Positions 36,157 through 45,797 of a DNA stretch of 64,000 nt are shown here, piece by piece. This DNA comes from Acidobacteriota bacterium (GTDB taxonomy: Bacteria > Acidobacteriota > Terriglobia > Terriglobales > Acidobacteriaceae), in NCBI GenBank assembly GCA_018268915.1, contig JAFDVQ010000006.1, positions 930,001 through 994,000 on the forward strand. Reading direction: 5' to 3'. Every line of letters starts with the position of its first letter. The first letter of the stretch is position 1. The notes beneath the pieces are model-generated. The model was given only the letters and a program-made list of their open reading frames with translations. It was not told where the DNA came from and did not search any database. A program made the position numbers and the translations under genes.

Positions 36157-38199
36157 TTAGAGGAATCGGGCGAGAGCGAACTTGTCCGTAGCCTGCGAGG
36201 GCTGGATGTCGTGGCTGATGTGGCTAAGCGCCTCCGGCATCACGAATTCGACCGCGACTCCATCAGAACCGCGGCGAATAATCCGGGAAAGAACGTTGAT
36301 CGATTGCTTCTTTTCTCCTGAGGCGCATGGCTTTTGCAGGGTCATCTGGATCATGGTTCCGGGCATCCAGCGATCGTCGGTAAGAAGGTACATGCCGCTC
36401 ATACTGATGTCAGCAACATCCTTCGGCTTAGGAGCTCCGCCGGTAAAGTAGTGAGCCACCATGCCGGGAACGTAGCGTCTTGAGGATTTGCGGCGGTCAC
36501 TGGGGGACGAAGCCGGATTCAGCCAATGTTTGAATTTAGAGCGCAGGGTGCCAGTAGTGGGCTCGGCTTTTGATGTGACAGGAGCCGGGCTAGGACTCAG
36601 GATTGGCGCGACAGCTTTGGTCGGATGGATTGAGGCTGCCGTGGAATGAGGTTCAGCACTTTTGGGTCCGGCCGAAGCTGATATTGGCTGGGTTTCCGGC
36701 GGTGGCGAAGACGCAGCCTTGGATTGGCGGGCCCGCTGCAGTTTTTCCTGCAGGGATGCGACGAAATCGCCTGGCTTGTGAGCCTCCGCATCTTTGGAGT
36801 CTCGAAGCACCGGCACTGGAGACGCAGTAGATGCAGCCGGCTTGGGTGCAGAATTGACTGGCGGTGTGTCGACGTTTGCCTGCGAGACGGAGCCAGAAGC
36901 TTGTGCGGTAGCCGGGGTTGCATCCCTAGCTGTCGAGGAAACTTCAGGACGGTTCTGTAGGTTTGCGGGCGTAGTGGGAAATGAGGGTTTGGCTTGACCC
37001 GGCTCGGCTTTTTTGTCGGGAGTGTCAGGGCTCCTTGGAGGCGCGGGCGACTTTGCGCCTGTCATCGGAGCCACTGCTGTGGGCATACTGATTTGCCACA
37101 TGTTGTAAGGCACTGCGGTGAAGGTTGTAGTTGGAGGCAAGGGGGGCCGGGAATCGCTGACACTGACCTGGCTCTCGATCCCAGCCGGCAAACCTGCCTT
37201 CAATTCGGAGGAAGGGACAGGCTTTTCCGCTTTCTCGGAGTTGGCCTCGCTCCGGCCGTTGGCAGGTGGAGGATCGGCTGCAGAAGTCACAGACTGCGTT
37301 GCGGCCTCATGGACGGCCTTCGCGGATACTGCTGATTTCCGACCGTTCTGCCGGACGCGCGCCCCGGTCTGTTCTTGTGTTGCAACGTCGGGTTTTGACG
37401 ATTGTGGGGGAGCAGGAGGGGGGAACCGTCCCGTTTGAGGCGCAGGAGGCGGAGAAACGACCCAGTTTGAGAAGAGATCTTCGGGGTCAATATGATGCTC
37501 GATGATGGCGGGCTGAACTTCCCGATGTGACGCCGGTGAAACCGTAGGAGACGTCTCGGGATGAAGGCTTCTATGAGTTCCGACGGCATTTTTCGGTTCC
37601 AGAGCTCTGCGAGTTTCTGCGACTTTTGCAACTGCGCTAAGTACGGAATGCTCGAAGGCTGTAGCTGGTGCTGGGGCAAAAACCTGAGCCCCTTGGTGCG
37701 GGAGCTCAGGGCGTGGAGGCTCTTTTGACGATGTATCCAGACAAGGGCTGATTGCTTCGGGACCGTTGACCAGGGGCGCGGCGTCGGGCGCCGGCAAAGA
37801 GCCCGCTGCCAACAGAGCCTCCAACTCGTTGGAAACACAGACAATGAGGTGATCGAGTACTCCAGTCTTCGTGTGGACGAGGGTATTGGGGGGAAGAATC
37901 AGCGCGCTCGCAACTTCCGCATGAAAGGCGGGGAATTCGATGCCCGGGCCCATCTCCGCGGCATCGAGCACCCGGTATTCCTTATCGAGATAGAGAATGT
38001 CGAAGGGGAACACTCGGGGCACAGCCGGAATGGCATGGAGGGGGGTAAGCCAGAGTCCAGCTGACGAATCCATCCCCATGCCACTGATCACGATGTCTAG
38101 AAGCTTCAGAGGCTGGTTGCCACTGTCGGCGAGCGTGAGCCTGGAGTTGAGGAGAACCCCACGTGCCAGGTTGTATGCCGAGAACCTTCTGGTGATCAT
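36157..38199 (-). CDS. DUF192-like / PilZ fusion protein
   Basis: 680 residues. Residues about 1-125 look like DUF192 (PF02643): NLARGVLLNSRLTLADSG, AGLWLTPLHAIP, FPFDILYLDKEYRVLDA. A long Pro/Ala/Ser-rich linker, probably disordered, spans about 130-540. The C-terminal PilZ domain (about 565-670) has RKSSRR (R-x-x-x-R) and DISMSGMYLLTDDRWMPGT (D-x-S-x-x-G), the full c-di-GMP motif, with wording like the neighbouring PilZ protein (DDRWMPGT / EERWIPGT). No clear ribosome-binding site before the ATG. DUF192 has no settled function; the fusion suggests that c-di-GMP controls it. Confidence 0.75.
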   Translation of the reverse strand: MITRRFSAYNLARGVLLNSRLTLADSGNQPLKLLDIVISGMGMDSSAGLWLTPLHAIPAVPRVFPFDILYLDKEYRVLDAAEMGPGIEFPAFHAEVASALILPPNTLVHTKTGVLDHLIVCVSNELEALLAAGSLPAPDAAPLVNGPEAISPCLDTSSKEPPRPELPHQGAQVFAPAPATAFEHSVLSAVAKVAETRRALEPKNAVGTHRSLHPETSPTVSPASHREVQPAIIEHHIDPEDLFSNWVVSPPPAPQTGRFPPPAPPQSSKPDVATQEQTGARVRQNGRKSAVSAKAVHEAATQSVTSAADPPPANGRSEANSEKAEKPVPSSELKAGLPAGIESQVSVSDSRPPLPPTTTFTAVPYNMWQISMPTAVAPMTGAKSPAPPRSPDTPDKKAEPGQAKPSFPTTPANLQNRPEVSSTARDATPATAQASGSVSQANVDTPPVNSAPKPAASTASPVPVLRDSKDAEAHKPGDFVASLQEKLQRARQSKAASSPPPETQPISASAGPKSAEPHSTAASIHPTKAVAPILSPSPAPVTSKAEPTTGTLRSKFKHWLNPASSPSDRRKSSRRYVPGMVAHYFTGGAPKPKDVADISMSGMYLLTDDRWMPGTMIQMTLQKPCASGEKKQSINVLSRIIRRGSDGVAVEFVMPEALSHISHDIQPSQATDKFALARFL

Positions 38200-38521
38200 A
38201 TGTGTTCGTTTTTCAGGGATTTAGCCTTACTTCCCCCTCGCGAGACTCTCTGCGGCACTATGAGTTATACCGGCGGGAGATTACGTACGTGCGCGGGAAA
38301 TTCAGGTGGCCGTGAGACCAATCGCAGGAGGGATTCTCTCAGGTTGAGAAGGTAAATACAACCGGAAGATGAGAAAGAGGATGCCCGGCGGAATCGAGAA
38401 GGAAATTACATCATGACGCGATTGCCTGTAGCACGAGGCCGGTTCCCTTAAAGGCTTTAGCCGAACGCGTCTGGGTCACGTTCGGCTAAAGGAAGGGAAG
38501 ATCTGGAGAAAGGAGTTCAGG
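38200..38521. other. intergenic region with a 13-bp hairpin
   Basis: 322 bases between the DUF192-PilZ start and the small gene at 38522. The hairpin at 38455-38491 is the only clear element; no reliable promoter was found. Confidence 0.45.
38455..38491 (-). terminator. hairpin, probable terminator
   Basis: CTTTAGCCGAACG / CGTTCGGCTAAAG, 13-bp perfect stem, 11-base loop. It follows the minus-strand gene at 38522. The T tract beyond it (CCTTTAAGG) is poor. Confidence 0.6.
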
Positions 38522-38761
38522 CTAAAGGACGGTTAGACGTGTGACGACTGTGCAATAAGGGAGATGTGTGGTCTTTTTGACTGTTCTGCCGTCGTCAGGG
38601 TACTCGCTTACACCCACTTCAGGTTTGAGGACCTCCATAAGCTTTTCTACTCGATTCTTCTGAGCGCACAGCTGCTCGAAGGCCTTCAGGATCTTGCGCA
38701 GTTCAGACGATGCCTCGTCGTATGCGAAGCGGTAAACGTCTTTCCGTACATTCTCTTTCAT
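38522..38761 (-). CDS. small hypothetical protein
   Basis: 79 residues from the ATG at 38761, chosen because GGAGAGAGAGACC precedes it; an ATG at 38791 lacks a site. The N-terminal half is a charged helix (DEASSELRKILKAFEQLCAQKNRVEKLMEVL), the rest polar. Not recognised. It is a lone minus-strand gene with a hairpin after it. Confidence 0.5.
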   Translation of the reverse strand: MKENVRKDVYRFAYDEASSELRKILKAFEQLCAQKNRVEKLMEVLKPEVGVSEYPDDGRTVKKTTHLPYCTVVTRLTVL

Positions 38762-38947
38762 GGTCTCTCTCTCCAGCTGTCTACGATTCAAAGTCTAGCT
38801 ATTTCGGCAGAATGGTTCATCGCACGATCGTGGTAACAAAAGTACAACTAACATCGTGTCCCTTTTGACCCGTCAGGGCTGTTTTGGTGACCTGGAGCAC
38901 TGGCTGTGCGGGTACCAATTGAGCGAACTTTGGTTGAAAGATCGATT

Positions 38948-39322
38948 TCATTTTTGAGAAGCCTTTTGCGATCGCAGTTGCTGCCAGCACATGGCTATGC
39001 GAAAGCCGTCGGATCCTTCGATGGGAAGCATATTTGCGAGTGCATAACAGAGGTTTGCCAGGCCGAAGAGGTGAGCTCGCCCTGAAACCGCCAAGAAGAT
39101 CAGGTTGCTGAGCGGCCCAGCTACCGCCACAAGGAGATCCTGGAGAGGCGTGCCGTGTTCGCGAACGGTATAGAGGCCTTTGTTCCACTTCATTCCGACG
39201 TTCTTGATTCGCAATCCGAGAACAAAGGCGGCGATGAGGTGACCACCTTCATGCAGAAGCATTGCGAGAACACCTAGCCCCATACCTTGTGTGAACGGGA
39301 ATAGCCACGCCACGACAGCCAT
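38948..39322 (-). CDS. minimal M50-like peptidase
   Basis: 124 residues, GGAG 8 bases before the ATG. Four hydrophobic stretches with HEGGH in the second (about residues 24-28, MLLHEGGHLIAAFVLG) and NMLPIEGSDGFR near 100, where the Asp may complete a zinc site. It is the smallest of three M50-like proteins in this window; the core fold is just present. The missing extra spans leave activity uncertain. Confidence 0.72.
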   Translation of the reverse strand: MAVVAWLFPFTQGMGLGVLAMLLHEGGHLIAAFVLGLRIKNVGMKWNKGLYTVREHGTPLQDLLVAVAGPLSNLIFLAVSGRAHLFGLANLCYALANMLPIEGSDGFRIAMCWQQLRSQKASQK

Positions 39323-39460
39323 GACGGAAACTCCAGAGCGCGAATGATCTCAATCATTGAACATTCGGCAATGAAGTTTGTCGGATGTGCGGATGAATCT
39401 TTGCACCAACGTCATGTTTGGGAGTGGTTCGATCGGGACGTCTCAGAACGGGAACTGTTA

Positions 39461-39490
39461 AGCCCCGGCAGAGGGTTTGCTGCCGGGGCT
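39461..39490. terminator. hairpin after the BON-domain gene
   Basis: AGCCCCGGCA / TGCCGGGGCT, 10-bp stem, 10-base loop. It lies 103 bases beyond the BON gene stop and has no T tract, so its role is uncertain. Confidence 0.45.
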
Positions 39491-39592
39491 CCGATTTGCA
39501 ACGCGACGCTGAGGTATCGATCTATCTAATATTCGGCCCTTGAGACCAAGGCGCTGTAATGCTCTCTCGCAACGCTATAAGGTTCCCTCGTC

Positions 39593-40156
39593 TTAGGAAG
39601 CGGTTGTGGAATGTTTATCGGTCTTGATCTCAATCTCGTTCACTACCTGCTGCACATTGGGAACTTTCTTGGCAAGATCCTCCGCTTCCTTCTTCTGCTT
39701 GGCTGTCTTCACGGAGCCTTTAATCACCAGCGTTCCGTTTTTTGCTGAGGCACGGATGCTCTGGTCGTTGAGAGCAGCGTGAGCCTTGATCATGGCTTTG
39801 TAATTGTCTTCGATCGCGCTGTCGAGATTGGAAGCGACGGATCCGGCGTTGCTTTCACCTGGAGGCCGAACGCCAATCTCGTTGGCAATGGTGTAGTCCG
39901 GCGCGGCCTGCTTCGCAGCGTTTTCAGCCTGAGTCTTGAGATCCATCGAATCTACGTCGCCTTTAAGTGTCATGACGCCCTTGTCGCGATCCTGCGATAC
40001 GCTGACGGCGCTGAGATTGCTGTTTTTCAGGGCATCGTTGACTTGAGACTTTTCATCCGGGTGGGCTGGCTTATTGCAGCCTGCAACGATCAGCGCGCCA
40101 GCCAGAATGGCGGCTGAGCTACGCAGGAAATGGCGATGACTATTTGTAAGTTTCAT
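39593..40156 (-). CDS. BON-domain lipoprotein
   Basis: 187 residues. Signal LRSSAAILAGALIVAGC gives a lipobox (LIVAGC, Cys27). Two BON modules: about 33-95 (DALKNSNLSAVSVSQDRDKGVMTLKGDV) and about 110-180 (IKAHAALNDQSIRASAKNGTLVIKGSV), the usual phospholipid-binding helical/beta motif with a Gly. Likely outer-membrane or periplasmic, for envelope stability as with OsmY. AGGAGAGGAATAT precedes the ATG. Confidence 0.85.
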   Translation of the reverse strand: MKLTNSHRHFLRSSAAILAGALIVAGCNKPAHPDEKSQVNDALKNSNLSAVSVSQDRDKGVMTLKGDVDSMDLKTQAENAAKQAAPDYTIANEIGVRPPGESNAGSVASNLDSAIEDNYKAMIKAHAALNDQSIRASAKNGTLVIKGSVKTAKQKKEAEDLAKKVPNVQQVVNEIEIKTDKHSTTAS

Positions 40157-40555
40157 ATATTCCTCTCCTGGGGCAAAAGCACAACTTGTTACAGCAAGTC
40201 AGATGTGCACCTGAGTTGCGTTGGTTGTACCTGATGGTGTTGAGAGGTACGCGGAAATATACGAACTTTGCTTTTGGCGTTATTTGAGAGCCGGAGCCAG
40301 ATGGGGATTGAGTGGTAGCAGGTTCCGCGGTGAGCACCTTAAATGCGCAACTTTTCAGGGGCGTTTTCCTTTGTTTTTCAAGCAGAAACGCAGCCGCCGA
40401 AACGTTGTTATTTCAGACTTATGGGGTGATTGCGGTCACAGTCCGGTTCCGACCGGGGAGAGCAGCATATTCCGGGATTCGAGGATATTCTCTGATGCCC
40501 GAAGATGTTGCTAGCCTTGTAGACGTTAGGCGGTTCGCCGCGGAGACGAAACATC
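40157..40555. other. divergent intergenic region before the branched-chain cassette
   Basis: 399 bases between the BON lipoprotein and the CoA-transferase. It must carry promoters for both. No near-consensus box, riboswitch or regulator palindrome was recognised; short open frames here show no coding character. Confidence 0.4.
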
Positions 40556-41875
40556 GTGAACTGGCGTGAGGAGTACCGGAACAGGCGCATGAGTGCGGCG
40601 AAGGCGGTGAAATCGATTCGCTCCGGCGACCGGGTATGGATCCAGCCGAGTTGCGGAACTCCAAAGCCGTTGATCGATGCGCTGGTGGAGCGTGGACCAG
40701 AATTGATCGATGTAGAACTCGTGCACATGAAGACTCTGGGCGAGGCGATTTACACGAAGCCGGAGTTCGATGGGCACTTCAGAGTGCGCGGACTATTTCT
40801 CGGCGACAACGTGCGTGAGGCGGTAGCGGCTGGCCGTGCGGACTACACGCCGATCTTTCTGAGTGAGATTGAAGGGCTATTCGAATCGGGAGCGCTGCCG
40901 CTGGATGTAGTGCTGATGCAGGTTTCGCCGCCGGATGCGCACGGCTTCGTGAGCCTGAGCACGACGGTTGATTGCACGATGACGGCGATCCGGTGCGCGA
41001 AGACGGTAATCGCGGAAGTGAATGAGCGCGCTCCGCGAACGCATGGCGACACAGCAGTACACGTGAGCCAGATCTCGATGTTTGTGGAGACATCGAGACC
41101 GTTGCTGGAACTGCACACCGAACCGTTCACTGAGATGCATCTGAAGGTCGCGCGGAATGTGGCGGCACTGATTCCGGACGGCGCAACCTTGCAACCGGGT
41201 ATCGGAGGAATCTCGGAGGCGGTACTGCACTGTCTGGATGACAAGCGCGATCTCGGAATACATACCGAGATGTGTCCTGACGGCGTAGTGGATTTGATGG
41301 AGGCAGGGATTATCAACGGCAGCCGGAAGACGCTGCATCGCGGGAAGGCGGTTGCGGCGTTCGTGCTGGGGACGCAGAAACTCTTCGACTATATCCACGA
41401 GAATCCTGCATTTGAATTCAGGCCAATCGCCTATGTGAACGATCCGTTTGTGGTGGCGCAGAACGATCGGATGGTAGCTATCAATTCAGCGCTGCAGGTG
41501 GATTTGACGGGGCAGGTCTGTGCGGATTCGCTGGGAACGAAGCCGTACAGCGGTTTTGGCGGGCAGATCGATTTCATTCGAGGCGCCGCACGGTCGCGCG
41601 GCGGAGTGCCGATTATTGCACTGCCCTCGACGGCATGCGGAGGTAAGGTGTCGCGGATCGTGCCGGTACTGGAGCCGGGCGCTGGGGTAGTGACGTCGCG
41701 CGGAGATGTGCACTACGTGGTGACAGAGCATGGGATTGCTTACCTGCACGGAAAGACTCTGCGGGAACGTGCAGAGGCGTTGATAGGAATTGCGGATCCG
41801 CGATTCAAACAGGAGCTGGAAGATTTTGCGGTGAAGGCGCACTACCTAGAGAGAAAGGCGCCGGTGCTTGCTTGA
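40556..41875 (+). CDS. acetyl-CoA hydrolase/CoA-transferase family protein
   Basis: 439 residues from a GTG at 40556; the start MNWREEYRNR matches 4-hydroxybutyrate CoA-transferase family N-termini. It moves CoA between carboxylic acids through an enzyme glutamyl-CoA. Blocks: SIRSGDRVWIQPSCGTPKPLIDALV, VLMQVSPPDAHGFVSLSTTVDCT, QPGIGGISEAVLHCL, GIHTEM with the likely catalytic Glu, VDLTGQVCADSLG, and VTEHGIAYLHGKTLRERAEALIGIADP. The exact acyl substrate is not visible; in this operon, release of branched acids or activation of them is likely. First gene of the cassette. Confidence 0.88.
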   Translation: MNWREEYRNRRMSAAKAVKSIRSGDRVWIQPSCGTPKPLIDALVERGPELIDVELVHMKTLGEAIYTKPEFDGHFRVRGLFLGDNVREAVAAGRADYTPIFLSEIEGLFESGALPLDVVLMQVSPPDAHGFVSLSTTVDCTMTAIRCAKTVIAEVNERAPRTHGDTAVHVSQISMFVETSRPLLELHTEPFTEMHLKVARNVAALIPDGATLQPGIGGISEAVLHCLDDKRDLGIHTEMCPDGVVDLMEAGIINGSRKTLHRGKAVAAFVLGTQKLFDYIHENPAFEFRPIAYVNDPFVVAQNDRMVAINSALQVDLTGQVCADSLGTKPYSGFGGQIDFIRGAARSRGGVPIIALPSTACGGKVSRIVPVLEPGAGVVTSRGDVHYVVTEHGIAYLHGKTLRERAEALIGIADPRFKQELEDFAVKAHYLERKAPVLA

Positions 41876-41881
41876 TAGTCT

Positions 41882-41914
41882 CCCAGGTCTCAGAAGCGAG
41901 ACCTGGGGCACCCC
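41882..41914. repeat. REP-like palindrome, family A copy 4
   Basis: CCCAGGTCTC / GAGACCTGGG with loop AGAAGC, then GGCACCCC. It lies inside the cassette between the CoA-transferase and the ferredoxin-like subunit, so it may lower expression past it. Confidence 0.85.
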
Positions 41915-41935
41915 AAGTAATCGGAGATACAAGAA

Positions 41936-42232
41936 ATGGTGAACGCAAATGTGACAAGCACGGGGAAACGGGATCGAGGGCTGCTGCGCGTTGATGGGAA
42001 CGAGTGCAAGGGATGCGGGTTGTGCATCGAGGCGTGCCCACCGAAGGCAATTCACCTGAGCGATGGTTTGAATCACTACGGCTATCGCACCGCCACCTAC
42101 AACGGGTCGGGCTGCACCGGGTGCGGGATTTGCTTTCTCGCCTGTCCGGAACCGGGTGCGATTACGGTTCTGAGGCTGCGGCGCGATGTTGCTGTTCAGC
42201 AAGAGGAGGCCGTGGCATGCGCAAGCAACTGA
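41936..42232 (+). CDS. 2-oxoacid:ferredoxin oxidoreductase, delta (ferredoxin-like) subunit
   Basis: 98 residues. Two 4Fe-4S motifs: [16 protein letters not shown] and [17 protein letters not shown] (C-x2-C-x2-C-x3-C each). This is the small subunit of 2-oxoacid:ferredoxin oxidoreductases (VorD/KorD type). It passes electrons between the TPP enzyme and ferredoxin. Its stop codon overlaps the alpha subunit start by 16 bases, giving coupling. Confidence 0.92.
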   Translation: MVNANVTSTGKRDRGLLRVDGNECKGCGLCIEACPPKAIHLSDGLNHYGYRTATYNGSGCTGCGICFLACPEPGAITVLRLRRDVAVQQEEAVACASN

Positions 42233-43284
42233 TGAAGGGCAATGAAGCGATTGTGAAGAGCGCGATCCTGGCGGGGTGCCGAGCTTTCTATGGCTATCCA
42301 ATTACTCCGGCGAGTGAAATCGCGGAGGCTGCGGCACTCTATATTCCGCAGACGGGCGGCGTCTTTCTGCAGGCCGAGAGCGAAGTGGCGGCGATCAACA
42401 TGCTCTACGGTGCTTCGTCGGCGGGGGTGCGGTGTATGACGGCATCGAGCGGCCCGGGAATAAGCCTGATGCAGGAGGGAATCAGCTACATGGCTGGAGC
42501 CGAGTTGCCGTGCGTGATCGCAGATATTTCGCGTGGGGGACCGGGGCTGGGAAATATCGCTTCGGAGCAGAGCGATTACCACCAGGTGGTGAAGGGCGGC
42601 GGAAACGGAAATTACCGGACGATTGTGCTGGCACCGTACTCGGTGCAGGAGATGGCGGACTTAACTTCTCTCGCCTTTGAACTGGCTGATCGCTATCGGA
42701 ATCCGGTGGTGATCCTCGCCGATGGATTTGTCGGGCAGATGATGGAGCCGGTCGAATTTGCCGGAAAGGCGACGTTGCCCGAGCTGCCGTTCTGGGCTGT
42801 TGCGGGCACAGAAGAAACGCGGATGAACATGATCACGTCGCTGCATATGGGGACGGATGATCTTGAGGCGCACGTGAATGCTCTGGAAGCGAAGTATCGC
42901 AGGGCTGAGCAGAGAGAGGCGCGCGCAGAGCACTGGTACACGGATGACGCGGACATCGTGCTCGTGGGTTATGGAATTGTCGCGCGCATTCTGAAGGCGG
43001 TGACCTCAGAGCTTCGTGGCATGGGTCTGAAGGTCGGAATGCTGCGCCCGATAACTCTGTATCCATTTCCGAAGGCAGACTTTCAGAGTCTGGCCAAACA
43101 CGCTCAGTCATTCATTGTGGTGGAGATGAGCACCGGGCAGATGGTCGATGACGTGCGGCTGGCGCTGAATGGGGCAAGACCGGTCGAGTTCCTGAACAGG
43201 GTGGGCGGCAATGTGCCGTCGCATGAGGAGATTCTCAGATTCGTGATGGCACATGCGGAGAGAGGCCAGGTGGCGCATGTCTAA
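42217..43284 (+). CDS. 2-oxoacid:ferredoxin oxidoreductase, alpha subunit
   Basis: 355 residues from the ATG at 42217 with AGGAGG 7 bases before. Typical alpha-chain blocks: [91 protein letters not shown] and the closing [17 protein letters not shown]. It is the subunit that carries the pyrimidine side of the active site and part of CoA binding. The order delta-alpha-beta/gamma and the neighbours (IlvE, GDH) favour branched-chain 2-oxoacids (VOR type) over pyruvate or 2-oxoglutarate, but sequence alone does not settle it. Confidence 0.9.
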   Translation: MRKQLMKGNEAIVKSAILAGCRAFYGYPITPASEIAEAAALYIPQTGGVFLQAESEVAAINMLYGASSAGVRCMTASSGPGISLMQEGISYMAGAELPCVIADISRGGPGLGNIASEQSDYHQVVKGGGNGNYRTIVLAPYSVQEMADLTSLAFELADRYRNPVVILADGFVGQMMEPVEFAGKATLPELPFWAVAGTEETRMNMITSLHMGTDDLEAHVNALEAKYRRAEQREARAEHWYTDDADIVLVGYGIVARILKAVTSELRGMGLKVGMLRPITLYPFPKADFQSLAKHAQSFIVVEMSTGQMVDDVRLALNGARPVEFLNRVGGNVPSHEEILRFVMAHAERGQVAHV

Positions 43285-44740
43285 CTTTGTGGATTCGGAC
43301 TACGAAGTTGTCCACGAGAAGGCAAAGTCCTTTTACGAGATCTACGAACGGAAGGAAGAGCTTCAGCACCAGACGCACTACTGTCCGGGTTGCGGACATG
43401 GGAATGCGCACAAGTTGCTGGCGAAAGCGATCGATGAGCTTGGAATTCAGAATCGGGTTGTGTTGATCAGCCCGGTAGGGTGCTCGGTGTTTGCCTACAA
43501 CTACTTCGATGTGGGGAACGTGCAGGCAGCGCATGGGCGGGCTCCGGCTGTGGGGACGGCAGTGAAGCGAAGTCATCCGCAGAGCATCGTGATCAGCTAC
43601 CAGGGCGACGGTGATCTGTCGGCGATCGGGTCGGCGGAGATTCTGCATGCAGCCAATCGCGGCGAAAACATGACAGTGATCTTCGTCAACAACGGGATCT
43701 ACAGCATGACGGGCGGGCAGGCAGCGCCGACGACGCTGCTGGGGCAAAAGAGCCTGACTACTCCGTTTGGTCGGAGTGCTGCGAACGAAGGTTATCCGCT
43801 GCGGGTGAGCGAATTGCTGGCCACCCTTGAGGCTCCTGTTTTTATCGAGCGCGTTGGACTGGGTGACAACAAGCAGATTGCGCAGGCGGCGCGGGCGATC
43901 AAGAAGGCGGTGGAGAACCAGGTGAAGGGGCTCGGGTTCTCGCTGATCGAAGTGCTGTCGCCTTGTCCGACGATCTGGAAGATGTCGGCGGTGGATGCGC
44001 AGAGGTGGGTGAGGGAAGTGATGGAGAAGACGTATCCGCTGGGCGTGGTGCTCGACCGCACGAAACAGCGGGAGCCGCAAACGATCGTCCATCATGCGCC
44101 GAGTCTTGAAGAGATTCCGGCGATTCTGGGAATCAAGCATGATGACGAGCCGGAGATTCCGATTGCGTGCAATGGGCGCAGTGATGTGGATCTGCATGTG
44201 CGCGTGGCGGGATTTGGCGGGCAGGGAGTGCTGCTGCTGGGCGAAGTGGTGGCAGAGGCCGGGCTTGATGCAGGCTTGGAGGTTTCGTGGCTGCCGTCGT
44301 ACGGACCGGAGATGCGGTCGGGCACCTCGAACTGTCATGTGCGGGTATCGAAGGAGCCAATCGATTCGCCGCTGGTAACGGTGCCGAATGTTCTGGTTGC
44401 GATGAACGAGCCTTCGCTGCGCAAGTTTGATTTGAGCGTGAAGCCGGGTGGATGGGTGATCTACAACGGAGTCGAATTTCCGGAAGACTGCATACGCGAT
44501 GACGTGAATGTGATAGCGCTGAATTTCACCAAGGCCGCGAACGAGCTGGGCGATCCGCGCGCGGCGAACATGGTGATGCTCGGGGTACTGCTCGAGATTT
44601 CGAATGCGCTGCCGCAAGCGAGTATCGACGCGGCGTTGCGTACTCTCCTCAAGTCAACGAAGTGGTATGAGCTAGATGAACAAGCCCTGGCGCGGGGGCG
44701 TGAGCTTTACCGAAATTCGCGCAAAGAGGTCGAAGCATGA
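43277..44740 (+). CDS. 2-oxoacid:ferredoxin oxidoreductase, fused beta-gamma subunit
   Basis: 487 residues from the ATG at 43277, overlapping the alpha stop by 8 bases. Residues about 1-300 are the TPP-binding beta subunit: [46 protein letters not shown], then GDGDLSAIG ending VIFVNN, the GDG-x-NN thiamin motif. Residues about 318-487 are a gamma subunit ([43 protein letters not shown], then [10 protein letters not shown]). The two are usually separate genes; here the frame runs on without a stop. It decarboxylates a 2-oxoacid and forms an acyl-CoA. Confidence 0.9.
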   Translation: MSNFVDSDYEVVHEKAKSFYEIYERKEELQHQTHYCPGCGHGNAHKLLAKAIDELGIQNRVVLISPVGCSVFAYNYFDVGNVQAAHGRAPAVGTAVKRSHPQSIVISYQGDGDLSAIGSAEILHAANRGENMTVIFVNNGIYSMTGGQAAPTTLLGQKSLTTPFGRSAANEGYPLRVSELLATLEAPVFIERVGLGDNKQIAQAARAIKKAVENQVKGLGFSLIEVLSPCPTIWKMSAVDAQRWVREVMEKTYPLGVVLDRTKQREPQTIVHHAPSLEEIPAILGIKHDDEPEIPIACNGRSDVDLHVRVAGFGGQGVLLLGEVVAEAGLDAGLEVSWLPSYGPEMRSGTSNCHVRVSKEPIDSPLVTVPNVLVAMNEPSLRKFDLSVKPGGWVIYNGVEFPEDCIRDDVNVIALNFTKAANELGDPRAANMVMLGVLLEISNALPQASIDAALRTLLKSTKWYELDEQALARGRELYRNSRKEVEA

Positions 44741-45717
44741 ACGCGAGTGCGGATCCGAATCTGATCGTCTATTTCAACGGGAAGTACATGCCGCTCAAAG
44801 ATGCACAGGTGAATATCCTGACACATGCTTTGCACTATGGGACGGGCGTCTTCGAGGGTATCCGGGCGCACTGGGTCCCGTCGGAAGATGAACTGTTCGT
44901 TTTGCGAGTGCATGAACACTACGAGCGATGGAAGAAGAACTGCGGCATTCTGAGAATTCACGTACCGGCGTCAACAGCCGAGCTTTGCGCTATCACAGTT
45001 GAGCTGATGAGGAAGAACGCATTCCACACGAATGTCTATGTCCGGCCGCTGGCGTTCAAAAGCGCAGAGCGTATCGGTGTAAGTACGGACGATGAGAATG
45101 CATTTGCGATCGTGGCGCTTCCGTTTGGGGAGTATCTACACAGCGAAAAGGGGATTCATGCGGGCGTAAGCTCCTGGCGTCGAGTTGAAGACAACGCGAT
45201 TCCGGCACGCGCCAAGATCTGCGGCGCCTATGTGAACAGTGCGCTAGCCAGCGACGACGCACGGCAAGCTGGCTACGATGAAGCGATCTTTCTGAATGAG
45301 AGCGGACACGTGGCGGAAGGCTCTACGTGCAACCTGTTCATGGTGCGTGACGGGAAACTGATTACACCCGGAGTGACGGAGAATGCGCTGGAAGGAATCA
45401 CGCGGAGTTGCGTGATGGAACTTGCATTTCGCGAGATGGGGCTGCGAGTGATCGAAAGACCAATCGACCGCAGTGAACTTTACGTAGGTGACGAAGTGTT
45501 CTTTACCGGCACGGCTGTCGGGGTGGCGCCGATTGTGCGCGTCGATCATCGCCCGGTGAAGGACGCCGTCATTGGACCGGTGACGCAGACGCTTCGAAAA
45601 CTGTACTTCGATGCGACGCGCGGTCACCTGCAGGCTTACTGGAACTGGCTTACCCCGGTTTACCAATCACGGATGAGGCACGAGCAGGAACTTGTCTCCA
45701 TGGCAGATTCGATCTGA
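44737..45717 (+). CDS. ilvE: branched-chain amino acid aminotransferase
   Basis: 326 residues; ATGA overlap with the fused beta-gamma gene. Class IV PLP enzyme: YFNGKYMPLKDAQVNILTHALHYGTGVFEGIRAHWV, then RAKICGAYVNSALA with the Schiff-base Lys, DEAIFLNESGHVAEGSTCNLFMV and LEGITRSCVMEL, the usual IlvE set. It interconverts Leu, Ile, Val and their 2-oxoacids with 2-oxoglutarate/glutamate. Its place between the 2-oxoacid oxidoreductase and GDH means the 2-oxoacids are passed straight on. The C-terminus has about 20 extra residues (YQSRMRHEQELVSMADSI). Confidence 0.92.
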   Translation: MNASADPNLIVYFNGKYMPLKDAQVNILTHALHYGTGVFEGIRAHWVPSEDELFVLRVHEHYERWKKNCGILRIHVPASTAELCAITVELMRKNAFHTNVYVRPLAFKSAERIGVSTDDENAFAIVALPFGEYLHSEKGIHAGVSSWRRVEDNAIPARAKICGAYVNSALASDDARQAGYDEAIFLNESGHVAEGSTCNLFMVRDGKLITPGVTENALEGITRSCVMELAFREMGLRVIERPIDRSELYVGDEVFFTGTAVGVAPIVRVDHRPVKDAVIGPVTQTLRKLYFDATRGHLQAYWNWLTPVYQSRMRHEQELVSMADSI

Positions 45718-45797
45718 TCTAGATGCAATCTGACGGAGCGGTACCCGACTCCCGCCTGCGCTGTTGAGGTTATTCGGTGCGGCCAAGGAGGAACATA

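Noticed and set aside
40157..40555. Short plus-strand open frames before the CoA-transferase
   Set aside because: No ribosome-binding site and no domain; they overlap one another in different frames.
43235..44617. 460-codon open frame on the minus strand
   Set aside because: It lies opposite the TPP-binding beta-gamma gene, whose family motifs are complete; the minus frame is Arg/His-rich and shows no domain.
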